This document shows, in pieces, positions 9,709 to 23,146 of a stretch of DNA of 64,000 nt (the first letter of the stretch is position 1; every line of letters begins with the position of its first letter). The position numbers and the translations under genes are program-made. The stretch is from Stenurella melanura (taxonomy: Eukaryota; Arthropoda; Insecta; Coleoptera; Cerambycidae): positions 27,407,548 to 27,471,547 of the forward strand of contig OY757311.1 of the NCBI GenBank assembly GCA_963583905.1. Direction: 5' to 3'. The notes under the pieces are model-generated. The model was not told where the DNA came from and ran no database searches. It was given only the letters and a program-made list of their open reading frames with translations.

Positions 9709-10086
9709 TAAACAAATTAACTTATTTGTTTACATTTGCAAAATACGCGAGATATCGGCACAAACAAAAAAACTGTAAATTCTGTGAACAAAATGCAACA
9801 TTTTAACCGTTATAAAGTATCCGTATGACCTTTTTTCGAACAGGAAAAAAGTTAATTTAGAACCCTTAGTTTGTTTATAAAAATTCGTCAAAAAAGTCAA
9901 GAAACATAAAAAAAATTGAATTTTCTCTAAAAACCATTGTTTTAAACAATGAAGCCTGTGTTTCATACATTTTTTAATGTCATCATCGTGTTCTACACAA
10001 TTTTTTCTATAAGAATCACCAATGAAATTACTGTTTTAAGTTTCTGACCAAAATCGATGATTTTGACTTTACGGCGACCGGCCTAT
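9709..10086. other. Unassigned spacer
   Basis: AT-rich; the ORF at 9730-9966 minus has no recognisable domain and is probably chance. Confidence 0.5.
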
Positions 10087-10505
10087 TATACTCTTCGCAA
10101 ATACAAAACGAAGGGTATATTACATTCGATCGGCACATTTCTAAAATCGGTAATATTGCTCGTAGAGAAACAATTTTATATCACTGTATTGGTGATCGAA
10201 TTCTGAACAACTTTCAAAATGTCCGTCCGTCCGTCCGTCTGTCCGTCTATATGTCTGTCCGTTCGTCCGTCACGTTTCCTGTAAGCACGATAACTTAAGA
10301 TCGAAAAGTCCGATTGTCTTGAAATTTGAACAGTAAGTTAGTGTCAGCTGGAGGAAGAACACTATTGTTCTTGAACAAACTCTATAAATAAATAAAAAAG
10401 CTATTAATTTTTTAAATAAAAAAACATGTTTTTAAATGTTTTATAATCAAACCAAAAAAAGTCTAAAACTAATACTGTTCACAAAAAAACTGCGAAGAGT
10501 ATCCT
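10087..10505 (+). mobile_element. Hairpin/GTCY-microsatellite element, family F3
   Basis: Begins with a hairpin: TATACTCTTCG (10087-10097) and CGAAGGGTATA (10109-10119). About 100 bp on is a GTCC/GTCT microsatellite (10218-10273). The far end carries CGAAGAGTAT (10493-10502), the same sequence as a hairpin arm, and GAAGAGTATAAT recurs at about 10545. Hairpin, microsatellite and distal matching arm is the same plan as F1 and F2. The plan resembles nonautonomous Helentrons of insects; no Rep/helicase gene is present here. Confidence 0.55.
10218..10273. repeat. (GTCC/GTCT)n microsatellite
   Basis: Runs of GTCC and GTCT with a few interruptions, inside F3. Confidence 0.9.
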
Positions 10506-10559
10506 ATAGAATGAGCAACAATTATATAAAAGGGGCAGTAAATCGATGAAGAGTATAAT

Positions 10560-11660
10560 GGTCAGCTGGTTCAACCTTGCATGTATAACATTATACTGAG
10601 AAACTGTACAATATTCATAATCTAGGAATCAATATACTACCTTAAAGTAGGAGTAGATGAACACATACAGAAAAAACATTTGCTAAATTTCCCGAAGTAG
10701 CTTTTACAAACTCCGTAATAGCCATTTCATGCCTAATCACATGGAAAACCTAGAAAATTCTTTAACATGCTGTGTTTATACAAGATAAATGCGATAATGC
10801 CGTTCCATGAAATCGATGACGTCACTGCCAATTATAGCATGTCCTGCATACCCGCTCAAGTATTCAAATTTTGTTACTTATTTGTTGAAATTGTAATTTC
10901 ATAGGCGATAGAATGTTGTTTAAATATTGAGAACTGCTTCAGTATACCAAGTACTTCACTTTAATAACATCAAAAATGCATATTTGTATATACTGAAAGC
11001 GACTAATTGGTGCGTATTAATTAACGTAATGTACATTTTATATACGTTTGAGGTTTTATTTCGAATTAACAAACAAATGTAAAAATATTTTCCACGTGGA
11101 AGAGATCAAAACAATTATAATTTCCAAAGTAAATCTGGACTTCATATATTTTTGTTATTCCGAATGACTCCTTCATCATGTTAATGAAAATAAATTTGCA
11201 AATATATACTTCTGCCTTCACTTTTACGGATGTTCTTTAAAATTAAACAGTTGTTCAAATAAATATGAACGTATTTTCATTTTACACAAATTGAAATAAA
11301 TCAAACCTTTCAGCATCTTTACTTAACCTTCTCCGGAGGAAACAAAGAAAACAATCAAATAGCTTAAATGACATATTTTTACACTTTTACCTATACACAG
11401 TGTCCCAAGAAAATGTAGCAGGTTTTCTATATGGCAGGTAGTTTATCGGACAATAGGAGAATTTTGATCAATACACTTATCCCAACATTTTACGAGATAG
11501 CGAGTACTGCTATCACCAATAGGCAGGTTCAGGTTTTTTTGCTTAATTCATATCACCTGTATTTGCAATAAACAATGTCCGTGCCAAATTTGAGACCTCC
11601 TATTAAAGAACAAGTCTAGATACAGAACAGCTATCTCTTCAGTACATAATTGGCGTTAAT
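10560..11660. other. Unassigned spacer
   Basis: AT-rich, no coding or RNA feature recognised. ACAGTGTCCCAAGAAAATG at about 11398 resembles a mariner-type end, but no partner was found. Confidence 0.4.
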
Positions 11661-11661
11661 T

Positions 11662-12278
11662 ACTTCCACATCCACGTAGTGGAAGTATAGTAATCGCAAA
11701 AAAATTTTCAAAAATTTTTATTCGTGAAATAGGTTTAGAATGTCATGAAACGTCGAGATTTTAAATTTGAGCGAAAAAAAATTTTCTGTCCGTCTGTCGG
11801 TCTGTCTGTAACTTTTTTTTTTTCCGCACGCTTTCTCCGGAACGGTTTAAAATATTGACCTGAAATTTTGTACACGTATATATTATAACGAGATCTGGAA
11901 CTGGATTGTTTTTTGAGGAAATCCGGTGAAGGGTTGGGGGTTAAATAGGGGTCAATAGGGGGAAATAAGTAAAACAAGGTTGTAAGAGTACAGAAACTTG
12001 ATATTCGGTGTATGTACTAGAAGTTAAGGCCTCAGATTTTTTTATAATATTTTTCAACCCCCCACCACCCCTACCCCATTAATGGGGTTGATAAAATAAA
12101 ATTGAGATATTCATTTGAAATTTCGTACACGTATGTATTATAACGATGTCTAGAATTAGATTATATTTTGGGATAATTCCGTTGAAGGGTTGGGGGTTAA
12201 TTTGGGGTAAATAGAGGAATATAAGTAAAACAAGTTGGTAAGAGTACAGAAACTTGAAATTCGGTGTATGTACTAGAA
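11662..12278 (+). mobile_element. F1 element, hairpin end and 1.5 core repeats (truncated)
   Basis: Starts with the hairpin ACTTCCAC...GTGGAAGT (11662-11686). Next is the motif GGTTTAGAATGTCATGAAAC, a GTCY microsatellite (11788-11808), TTCCGCACGCTTTCTCCGG, then about 1.5 copies of the roughly 257-bp F1 core repeat (GGTTGGGGGTTAAATAGGGG and flanks). It stops abruptly at TACTAGAA (12278), so the distal end is missing. Confidence 0.7.
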
Positions 12279-12752
12279 TCCTCTATTACATACTTCAATC
12301 AGGTACTAAAATTTCGATTCGGATTATCCGAATCATCCCGAGCGTATGTAATCTTGACTTGTCAAATCCACAGTAAAAGTTCGAGGTCATCGGCGGCATT
12401 TCTGCTAGATCAAAGGAGTGTCGCATATGGGATTTATATGTGGTTCAAGAAAGTATTGTTAAGTTTCAGTAAGTTCTTAGATAAAGTATTAGTGGTTATC
12501 CTTATATAATTTATTTGGAACCTACGGAAATTTAAGGGCTGGCTTCCCAAGGGGGCGGAAACACGCAACAATATTAAAATGCCTGGTGAATATGATGTGA
12601 ACAGTTAAAAATTAAAATAGCGAATCCAATATGGCTGCCTGTAGACGAGCCTTATATTAAGGCCTAAAAATTGAAAACGATGGATGTTTTCTTTCACTTT
12701 GTACAAACTACATAAACAACCATTAGAAAGGGCGAAACCGAATTTTGAAAAA
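12279..12752. other. Unassigned spacer
   Basis: Contains a short palindrome GATTCGGATTATCCGAATC at about 12316. The ORF at 12264-12509 begins inside F1 and has no recognisable domain. Confidence 0.4.
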
Positions 12753-14502
12753 AAAAATCGGTAAAGGTATTTACACAGAACTTCCCTCGTTCATGGCAGT
12801 CTCTCTATAAAAATAATAATTACGAAATGACATTGAGAATAATAATCGGAGTAGAGTTATTGCTATTATTACAAGGAAAACTTGATAAGTTTTGGTCAAA
12901 AAAATATACAGATTGCTCATCCAACAGCAAAAGTTCAATACTAAATAGCAGGTGCCACATATGGCAGGCTTGCGCAAATACCTTTACAAATGTCCACCAT
13001 GACTGAATTATTTCTTGGGATGACCACCCTGTACATTTTTCAATAAAAGTATAATAGGTGCATATGCCAGATATTTTGCCATCTGTCACATTTTCAATCC
13101 AACATTCACGTAATGGAGTGGAAGTATAGTGGTGGTTAAAAAATTTCATTTTTTTTTAAATTTATCAAAAGATGTTGGTAAAATAATTTTCGAAATTTTT
13201 TCTTCTGAAAAAGGTTTAAAACGTCAAACGTAGAAATTTTAAATTAGAGCAAAAAGGAAAGTTTCCTTCTGTTCTATAGTAGTGCCAAAAAAAGTTTAAA
13301 AATTAAAAATGATGTATTTTTAAAATAGGTTTAGAATGCTATGAAACGTGAAAATTTTAAATTTGAGCAAATAAAAAAAAATTCGATCTATTTTAGTGGT
13401 AAAAACTTTTTGAAAAATGTTGGTGAAAAAAATTTTCAAATTTTTTTTTCTGAAATACCTAGGTTTAGAATGTCATTTAAATTTGAGCATTCTGGTGTTA
13501 AATTTTTTTCCAAACTGGTAACAAAATGTTGCAATTTTTTTTTCCGAAATTGGTTTGGAATATCATGAAACGTGGAAATTTTAAATTTGAGCAAAAAAAA
13601 TGTTTTCGTCTGTTCTATAGTAGTGATACATAAATGGATTAAAAATGTTTTCAAATTTTTTAAAAAATTCTTCAAAAACATTTTTAAATTTTGAATAGTT
13701 TTAGAATGTCATGGAAACGTGGATAGTTAAAATCTGAACAAAGAAAGAAAAATTCTATCTTAGTGATAAAATTACAAAAAACTTTTTTTTTAATCAGGCT
13801 TACAATGCCATGAAACGTGAAAATTTTAAATTTGAAGAAAGAAAAAAAAATTCATTTTAGTAGTAAACATTTTTTCAAAAATATTGGTGAAAAAAATTTT
13901 CAAATTTTTTTTTCCTGAAATAGGTTAAGCGTGTCATGAAACGTAGAAATTTTAAATTTGAGCAAAAACAAATTTTTTTCATCGTGGTAAAAATTTTTTC
14001 AAAAATGTTTGAAAAAAATTTTCAAAATTTTTTTTTTCTGAAATAGGTTTAGCGCGTCATGAAACGTGGAAATTTTAAATTTGAGCAAAAAAAAATTTTT
14101 TTCAACTTGGTAAAAATTTTTTCAAAAATGTTTGAAAAAAATTTTCAAAAAATTTTTTTTCCTGAAATAGGTTTAGCGCGTCATGAAACGTGGAAATTTT
14201 AAATTTGAGCAAAAAAAAATTTTTTTCATCTTGGTAAAAATTTTTTCAAAAATGTTTGAAAAAAATTTTCAAAAATTTTTTTTTCCTGAAACAGGTTTAG
14301 CGCGTCATGAAACGTGGAAATTTTAAATTTGAGCAAAAAAAAATTTTTTTCACTATTTATTCCGTTTAGACGGTCCACCCTGTATATTTTTCAGTGAAAA
14401 TTCTACCAGTTCTTCGCTGACAGTAGGGTTAACTACCTACCAAATTTGACTGCTTTCCGTCAAGTAGTTTTTTAGTAAATACACCAACAGACAGACAGAC
14501 AG

Positions 14503-14544
<42 letters not shown>

Positions 14545-14666
14545 TGACGGAATTGAAAAACCTATATTTTCGGAATCTACGTGTTCTGAAACGTCAGAAT
14601 CCGAAAAAATCTCGGAGGGTGATTTTTTCTCGAATACAATACTTCCCTTCGGTATGCGAGGGAAGT
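12753..14666 (-). mobile_element. F2 element, copy A
   Basis: Left end TCGGTAAAG..ATTTACACAGA followed by the subterminal repeat ACTTCCCTCG (12780-12789). Right end is the hairpin ACTTCCCTTCG...CGAGGGAAGT (14641-14666), whose arm matches the left repeat. The core (about 13200-14350) is AT-rich tandem repeats with a period near 124 bp, each carrying a GTCATGAAACGTGGAAATTT-type motif. Next to the hairpin are a conserved 130-bp block (CGTTTAGACGGTCCACCCTG), a CAGA/GTCT microsatellite and a second conserved block. No transposase is present. The three copies share both ends, so the boundaries are well supported. Confidence 0.75.
14482..14544. repeat. (CAGA)n microsatellite in F2 copy A
   Basis: About 60 bp of CAGA with one CGGA interruption. 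The cysteine-rich ORF read across it is an artefact. Confidence 0.95.
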
Positions 14667-16735
14667 AAAAAAATTTGATGGCCTTTAAGAAACGGTCACT
14701 AAAATTTATGAAATAAAATTCCACTTAATAACGCTATCGACATCGATGTAAATAACAACAAATAACAAAATCGAACGTATTTTTAACCAACCTCAATCGA
14801 TATTTTGTAATAAAGTTCAATTATCCAGACGACAGTAAAATTTTGTTTAATACTTTTTAGTGACTGTTTTCTTAGAAGCCCTTTTAATTTTTTAATCTAT
14901 GAAATAAAATTTCAAGACTATCTAAAACCTCCAACAAATGTTTTTTCAGCGAGCGTTTTTTGACTGTTTAAACTCCAGGTACGTCGTAGGTTTTTTTACA
15001 TCTGGAGAAGTCAAGTAGTAAAAGCTTCTTAAGAGAATGAAATGTGCGTGAGAAGATTAATATACTTTAAGCCTTCCTTTACGAGGTGTCGTAGTGAACA
15101 TTATTCTTAATAAGCCTATTAAATTATTCATAATACATAAACTGCCTGTTTTACCCCCTGTTCATGAGGCACTTAATTTTATTTCACGCAGCTAACCATT
15201 GCTGCTGTAAATTAAGTTTACAGTCGAGTCATTATATTTTGGTAAGGGAAAGATACAATGTTCTACTTATTTTCTCAAGCAGGCAATAATATCGCCTGTC
15301 TTCGTTACCTTTGCGCTATTCTGCTAACTGTGTATCATCATCATCATCATAACAAATTTTATTTAAATTAATAGTATACAAACATTGCCTCCCCGAATCG
15401 CCATCCGGAACCAACCAGACAACCACGTCGCGCAGCGTTGTGGTGTACGTAGGCTAAAGTGGGTCACGACCGGTTTGGCTCAATAAAATCAATACAAAAT
15501 GTTAAAACTCCTGCCGTTGCTGGCGGTTTAAAAGTCACATTAAAATTAGTAATATCTGTATTACGGATTTAAAACATTTAAAATTAACACTCTAAAAACT
15601 ATTGGAGCACAAGATACTAAACACTATTATATTTTGATTTCTTGCACGGGGGAAAAAACTTAACGAAAAAACCCATAGAGGAGCCTAACTATGAATGAAT
15701 TTTCAACAAAGTGAAATTGAGAAGTGTGAGCATTGAGACGCTATTTAAGAAGGCATCTGCATATGCCTTGACTGAGACAATTTGCACCTAGAATTAATTA
15801 CTTCCTATATAATACCTCGTAAGATTATAATTTAATCTATTTATCTGAATTGTCATCAGTTGTCATCTGATTAAAAGATTTAAAAACAGGCCGTACGAAT
15901 GAAATTTAAAGAGAAGAAGTTAGTAATGAAATGCGTCATTTTCTCACTTGCGTGGTCTATTTATTACATTTTTATGAGTTTAATATTCCATTAAACACTT
16001 TTATGGTGGCAGGATGCATGTTTTAATGATATGTTTGTTATGCTTGGCGTCTTGTTTAACACAGGTGCAAAAGATAACGTAAACGTTCTTTAATCAGTAA
16101 TGTTACTCTTGGATTATTTAGAATTTATCATGTTAATTATAAAAAATATAAATAATTATACAATAAATTCGGAATGCTGCAGTTATAAAAGTCGTCTTGT
16201 GTACCTATTTATAATCTGTGATACCATCTACACACGTATAATAAACATAACTTAAAAAAGTTAACCTAGATTGCAATTAACACAATTAACACGGTTGCTT
16301 TATAAGCGCCGTAAGAACATTTACATAGCAAAATCTTTTACGGTAATAGCTACTAATTTTGTTTAAAGAACCCTCACACAGACGTAGGAAGCTTAATCTG
16401 GAAATTAAGAAGCTACTACATAACATCTATATCATTGTTTAATCATTTAAATTAAATTTACAAGACTGTACAGTGGGAGAAAATAATTAATATTCTAAAG
16501 CTTTGGATGTATTACTTCTGCTTAGGAATTGTGTTCCTTATTGTATTATATTGAAATAAACAAACATGTATCTTTAAATACCAAACTATCACATAAAATT
16601 GACCGAGGTGACTGATCATTAATTTTTTTCTTCTTCAATTCTTTGGGACTTTTGGGAATTTTTTTGGTGTGTATGATAAATAATAAATGAGTGTAAATAC
16701 CATAATGGAACTTTTAACTATGTACCTATATAAAA
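14667..16735. other. Unassigned AT-rich spacer
   Basis: About 2 kb with no ORF or repeat recognised apart from a (TCA)n run at 15335-15350. The stretch near 15385-15475 is more GC-rich but fits no tRNA or known repeat. Confidence 0.5.
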
Positions 16736-16819
16736 ACAACATATTTTCAATTGAAAAACAATTTCTATCAGCAGGATTTCGGTATGGCAATGGGTTCTCC
16801 ATTGTCACCAATTATTAGA
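16736..16819 (+). pseudogene. Relic of a Penelope-like RT (fingers to motif B)
   Basis: Translates as TYFQLKNNFYQQDFGMAMG followed by SPLSPII and a stop. This aligns with NYFQFNNKIY...GLIMGNPLSPL of the array PLE, giving the YFQ...MG.PLSP signature of PLE RTs in correct order and spacing. The sequence differs enough to be a separate PLE family. Flanks are degenerate and the fragment is only about 28 codons. Confidence 0.7.
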
Positions 16820-18589
16820 TAATTCCACTTATAACATTTAGACAATAATGACTGATCATTGTAAAAATAATTTATAATTTCCTTACTTTGGAGTTTACCC
16901 AGTCAAATAAGTTTTTCAAAATTTCGCAGTTCTTGATACAACCAAGATATGTCCGCATTCTAGAACAATGCTACTTGTCACTTCTCAAAAAATAAATTTA
17001 GAGACAGTGTATTTATTTTCTACAAACTATTTATCTACTGTAATTTTTCATGGTGTTCCAATCTTTCTTAGCAACTTGCCATATTTTGCTGGTTCTCGTT
17101 GATATTATGTAGTTACCTTTTGCAAAATTTTGGCAGTAGTTGTTTCATCAGAAGCCTCCAAGCTCTACTTGCCACAAAACGAATTTCTCTTTTGGAAGGT
17201 TCCCTATTAGGGACTCAATCTTACGATTTTTAGTTCTAGACGTACTTTCTTAGAACTTAGCTTTGGGTCGTCCACTTGAAAATGTCGGACTACTTCGGAA
17301 ATTTTAAATTTCTCATTTAACCATTTAGAGTCCATTTGCAAAAGGAATTTACGTATCCTATGAGAACCTCCTCATGTTGAAATTTTTTTTTAATTAATTT
17401 TTTCAGCAATTTATTCAAAAATTGTGCTTATCATGTATGCTGTATTTTTCGTCCTACTTTGAGGCAACATTGAAGTATTATCTCATACAACTAGAATCAA
17501 CAAATACAAACAATCGTTTATTGAATGTACCTAACAAGTCACATAATAAGAAAAATCTACCTATACATCAATGATTCTGATTTATAATGATCAAGAGAAA
17601 TAATAATCAGTAGCTTATTTGTTGAAAAAAAGAGGTATTTTATAAGTCACAAATCTAATTTGGGGTTTAATTAAAACTTCCTCCATTGCATAGGGCAAGC
17701 TGTCTTTGAAATACGAATTAAAAAACTTCAGGCAATTTCTAGCAAAAGTCGCTTTTACGGTTCAGGTCTATAGGATTCCTTAATTTATTCATAAAAACAC
17801 ATTACCGCTTAACGTACTTTTTGAAATAATTCATCTCAATATTCGTCTTGGGTAGCAAAGAGCGGTGGTTTCCTTTGCCACATACAAAACGATATGTTAC
17901 ATTTTGGAGCCTGATTACGTAACATATTGCAAGTAAAGAAAAGGTTTACTTATCAGTAGTAATATTTCCCGTTTGTAACAGTAAGATATTACAATTTTTA
18001 GCGTACCTACATACATACCTACTTCAACTATGTTAAGCCAATGTTGAAAATCTCTGACATTAATAATATATACCATTTCCCTATATAGACTGTTCTCTAG
18101 AGTCGCGCACAATAGTTTAGATAATAAATCTAGCTGGAAAATAATAGAAAAACCAACTTTCGCAGAAACGAGGTATAATAGCCCAGTTGTCAGAGACAGA
18201 AATTGATAAAAATCGGTCACTAAATGTTATATGACTCAATTTTTCAGAATAAGCATTTTTGTTGGTAGAATAGAATACGATGAAAAAAGCTTACAGCTGT
18301 AAGGTGCCGGCGACCCCTAAAATAATCGAACATATTGGCCGAAATTCGAGTTTTGGCCAATAACTCAAATTTTACATAAAAAACGTATATAAAGTTTTCT
18401 TGTACGATCAAAAATATAGACTACAGATTTTTTTGTTTAACGCAGGAAAATGGAACGTGACGACACATAAGTACGGCTCGTGAAGCGTTGTTGTAACTTT
18501 TGAACTAATTAATGAAATTGAGCTCAACAAAGCTTAAAAGAAATGAAAACCATGTGGCTATTGGATTATCATATTTTCAAATATAAAAT
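16820..18589. other. Unassigned spacer
   Basis: AT-rich. A minus-strand stretch at about 17210-17340 reads ISEVVRHFQVDDPKLSSKK and may be a decayed coding segment, but I do not recognise it. The ORF at 17915-18220 minus has no known domain. Confidence 0.4.
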
Positions 18590-19185
18590 GGTTGTATCTA
18601 GGAATAGTACATAGATGAAGTCGCAACGTAAAGAGATTTCCGATGAAATCGGTAAAAGCACTACCATTTCTACAATTTTTAAGATAAAAATCTGAAACTT
18701 TAACATAGTACTCTTGAAGTAATGTATAAGAGGATCCTATGGATAGGTGTGCCATATTTTTTTTAATAAAAGTTATTAACGTTTATTTTACCCCTAGTTT
18801 CACGAATTTTGGAGCAAAGAAATATTTTTAATGTTAATTTAATTTTTAAGGTAAATCCCATTGAAAGATCTTAAAATACATATTTCAAGCTTTAAAAATA
18901 GCACCTACAGAAATCTAATAATGCGATTTAAACCAGATTAATAGGTGGTTAAAGTTAGTTATATACATAAAATTTTATCACTGAAATTTTAGAAGTGTAC
19001 ATCTTCAAATATAAATTATTGTGATTTTTTCACTCATCAAATATTTTTTCACATTGCTTCAAGAGTAAGTTCCTGGTTTCTATGTTAATATTTGTAGAAA
19101 TGGTAGAGCTTTAACTGATTTCATCGGAAATCTCTTTATGTTCCGACTGCATACATATACTATTATATACAGAAAATTCCATTCT
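18590..19185. repeat. Foldback-type inverted repeat
   Basis: Arms about 18590-18735 and 19058-19185 match inversely, for example TAGAAATGGTAG..GCTTT and GATTTCATCGGAAATCTCTT, around a roughly 320-bp middle. The ORF at 18558-18755 is the translation of one arm. No TSD was identified. Confidence 0.65.
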
Positions 19186-19744
19186 AAACTACTTCGTCAT
19201 TTACAATTTTATTTGCTATGTTAATGGACAGTTAATGACACCAACATTTTCACTCTTTATTTGTATAAATTGCGTACGGTGTCAAACATATAATTCCATT
19301 CAACTTGTAGGTACATTTATAACTCAAACGCGTAATTTTTTAGTGAATGATTGATTACATCGAATGCTTTAGTTTAACGGAGGTAAATATAAATATTTAT
19401 ATCTGATGCTATCTTACTAATGCGACTGAAAATTTTATTTCACTGAGAACTTAACAGTACCAAGTACAAATCAACACGGTTTTATTTAATTATTCGAATT
19501 GAGATGAGGGGACAAAATGCTGCATTTGTAGTTAAGCTAACGTATTTACTTATCTATATTAAGATGGCTTCTTATTCTTTGATAAATAAACGATAGGCTG
19601 TTATGTAACTTGCATTACTATTTAAAACATTATATTTTTTATTAAATTAATGTAATTAATTAACCCTTTTGATCTCAAGAAGTTTCTTTGTAATTTTTTT
19701 TACTTCTTTTACTTTTACTAAGTATGGTACTTAATGGTAAAAAA
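19186..19744. other. Unassigned spacer
   Basis: AT-rich; nothing recognised. Confidence 0.5.
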
Positions 19745-21020
19745 AATATTCAGTTTTATTTCCAGAAATAGGTTTAGAATGTCATGACAGTAGAGATTTT
19801 GAATTTGAGCGAAACAAAATTTTTCTCTCTGTCTATCGGTCTGTCTGTAACTTTTTTTGTCCGCACGTTTTTCTCGCACGGTTTAATATATTGACTTGAA
19901 ATTTTGTACCCGTATATAGCGTATCAGGAACTGAACTGTTTATTGAACATATCCGGTGAAGGATCACTTGAAATTTGGTATACGTATATTATAATGACAT
20001 CAGGAAATAGATCATATTTTGGGATTATTCCGTTGAAGGGTTGAGGGTTAAATAGGGGTAAATAGGGGAAAATATGTAAAGCAAGCTGGTAAGAGTACAG
20101 AAACTTGAAATTCGGTGTATGTGCTAAAAGCCAAGGCCTCAGATTTTTTAATAATATTCTTCAACACCCCCACTCCACTATTACAGGGGTTGATAAAATA
20201 AAATTGAGACATTCATTTGAAACTGGGTAGACGTGTGTATTATAACGACATCTGGAACTAGATTATATTTTGAGATGATTCTGTTGATGAGTTGGGGCTT
20301 AAATAGGGGTAAATAGAGGAAAATATGTAAGGCAAGCTGGTAAGACTACAGAAATTTGGGATTTGGTGTATATACTAGAAGCGAAGGCCTCAGGTTTTTT
20401 AAATAATATTTTGCATCCCACACCAACCCCACTCCCTTATTAAAAGAGTTGATAAAATTAAATTGAGATTTTCACTCGAAATTTGATACACGTATGTATT
20501 ATAACGACATCTGAAACTATATTATATTTTAACATAATTCCGTTGAAGGAGTGGGGGGTAACTAGAGGTAAATAGGGAAAAATAGGTAAAGCAAGCTGTA
20601 AGAATACAGAAACTTGGGATTTGGTGTATATACTAGAAACCAAGGCCTCAGATCTCTTTCTAATATTTTTTAACCTCCCCTACCCCCCACCACCTCCGCT
20701 TCATTATTAATGGGATTGAAAACATAAAATTGAGATATTCACTTGAAAGTTAGTACACGCATGTATTGTAATGCCATCTAATTGAGATGATTCCGGTGAA
20801 GCGGTGGGAGATGGTAGGTTGTGAATAGGAAAAAATAAGTAGAGCTAGAAGCTTCATTTTTAACGTATATTGTAGAAACCAACGCCTAAAAGTTTTCTGA
20901 CATCTGTCACAAATATTATTAAAATTCAATGACCAATAATTTTCACAAACTAGAGTGCAAATATAGTCAAGATGTTTCCTTTAAAGTGACTTGGATGTAG
21001 AAGTAGTGATTCCTTACGCA
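19745..21020 (+). mobile_element. F1 element, copy b
   Basis: Order: GGTTTAGAATGTCATGA motif, GTCTGTCTAT microsatellite remnant near 19830, then four to five degenerate core repeats with C-rich blocks (CCCCACTCC and similar) and CTGGTAAGA.TACAGAAA boxes. The distal end is ACTTGGATGTAGAAGTAGTGATTCC (20990-21014), which matches the distal ends of F1 copies c and e. The hairpin end is eroded. The ORF at 20458-20643 lies in the repeats. Confidence 0.65.
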
Positions 21021-21113
21021 GCTGTTATTGTACTCTTTTAATCCTAGGTACCTAAAGAATATGCAAAAATAATTATAATGTAGTTATTTAATCCTAGGTA
21101 TCTAAGGAATATA

Positions 21114-22270
21114 AAAAAATCGGTAAAGTTATTTACACAGAACTTCCCTCGTTATTTGTGCATGACAGTCACTCAAAAAAAATTATTAATTACGAAATGA
21201 CATTGGGAATAATAATCGGAATATAATTATTGGTATTATTACAAAGAAAACCTGATAACTTTTGGTCAAAAAAATATACAGTGTTCATCCAACAGCAAAA
21301 GTTCAATATACTAAACAACAGGTGCCAAATATGGAAGGCTTGCGCAAATACCTTTATAAATGTCCACCATGACTCAATTATTTCTTGGGATGCCATTATT
21401 CAATAAAATTATATAATAAGATATGCCAAATATTATTGCCATCTCTCACATTTTCAATCCCACATTCACGTAATGGAGTGGAAGTATAGTGGTGATTAAA
21501 ATATAGAACCAATTTTCAAAAATGTTTTCTGTCTATTCCAGTGTTAAATTTTTTTCCAAATTGGTGAAAATATGTTGCAAATTTTTTTTCCGAAATAGGT
21601 TTAGAATGTTATGAAACGTGGAAATTTTAAATTTGAGCAAAAAAATATTTCGTCTATTCTATAATGGTGATAAATATATTACATAAACATGTTTTCATTT
21701 TTTCTTAATTTTTCTAAAACATTTTTAAATTTGTTTTAATAAATTTGGAATGCTATGGAAACGTGGAAATTTTAAATCTGAAAAAAAAATTTCATCTATT
21801 TGTGGTAAAATTTTTTCAAAAATTTTTATTTTTTTAAAAATTTTTCTTTAAATAAATTTAGAACGCTATGAAACGTGGAAATTTTAAATTTTGAGAAAAA
21901 AAAAATTCATCTATTTTGGTGGTAAAAATTTTTTCAAAAATGGTAAAAAATTTTCAAAATTTTGTTTTCTTTTAAATAGGTTTAGAATGCCATGAAACGT
22001 GGAAATTTTAAATTTGAACAAAGACAAAATTTTTTTTTAGTGGTAAAAATTTTTTCAAAAATTTTTTTCCTGAAATAGGTTTAGCGCGTCATGAAACGTC
22101 GAAATTTTAAATTTGAGCAAAAAAAAAATTTTTTCACTATTTATTCCGTTTAGACGGTCCACCCTGTATATTTTTCAGTGAAAATTCTACCAGTTCTTCG
22201 CTGACAGTAGGGTTAACTACCTACCAAATTTGACTGCTCTTCGTCAAGTAGTTTTTTAGTTAATGCACCA

Positions 22271-22312
<42 letters not shown>

Positions 22313-22434
22313 TGACGGAATTGAAAAACCTATATTTTCGGAATCTACGTGTTCTGAAACGTCAGAATCCGAAAAAATCTCGGAGGGTGATTTTTTCTCG
22401 AATACAATACTTCCCTTCGGTATGCGAGGGAAGT
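21114..22434 (-). mobile_element. F2 element, copy B
   Basis: Same ends as copy A: TCGGTAAAGTTATTTACACAG, subterminal ACTTCCCTCG (21142-21151), terminal hairpin 22409-22434. The core has fewer tandem repeats than copy A. The CAGA microsatellite is at 22269-22312. Closely similar to copy C over the first 400 bp. Confidence 0.78.
22269..22312. repeat. (CAGA)n microsatellite in F2 copy B
   Basis: Pure CAGA run of about 44 bp, shorter than in copy A and longer than in copy C. Confidence 0.95.
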
Positions 22435-23146
22435 AAAACATAATCAAAATTTGTTTGATATATAAAAAGTAAAAAACATGTTTAGCCTTAATGACGCGCA
22501 CACAAGGTCTCACGGTTTTCGACTCGGCTTCTCCCATAGAAGGGTTAACCATCGCTCCCAAGTGACGATTTAAAAAAAATTCAGCTGAGGAGAATAATTT
22601 TTTCAATAACCACTTTCCATCCTGTGTATTTTTAACATCAGATCGATTGTAGTAAAGAGATGGTTGTTATATATCTACTGTTAGGTTCTTTGATCGGAGA
22701 TAGCAAGCATTTTCTTACTGTAATTTTGCATGCCTACATCACACTGTTGTACACAGGCGCGGATTCAGGGGGCGGGCGAAGGGAATGTCGCCCCCCCTTC
22801 TGGAGCAAAGTTTAGATAAGAAAACCTTTTATAGAAATAAATTTATTTTAATGCATTCATTTTATTTTTATCCATTAAATAATTGTCACATAAAGAGCAG
22901 TTAACGTAGGAATTACAAAAATTTATTTTAATGAAAATATTTACCTTTCTACATATACCCACCACTGCTGTTTAGCGAATGTTACGATTATCTATCTCTT
23001 TCTGGGGTTATATAATGCTGCTGTGAAACTAGCAGCCAAAGCTTAAATCTACGAAAACACCCGAAGACACATAGACGTTCGTCACAATCATAACTAAGTA
23101 CAACCAGTTAAGAGTTCATAATTAGCTTTTAGGAGATATTGTATTA
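22435..23146. other. Unassigned spacer with possible hAT-like end
   Basis: At 22755-22800, CAGGCGCGGATTCAGG and a run of C's resemble ends of some hAT-type elements, but no second end was found. Otherwise nothing recognised. Confidence 0.35.

Noticed and set aside
14437..14724. Cysteine/serine-rich ORFs (VCLSVCLSVC) at 14437-14724, 22256-22606 and 29758-29970
   Set aside because: They are readings of the CAGA microsatellite and flanks of F2 copies.
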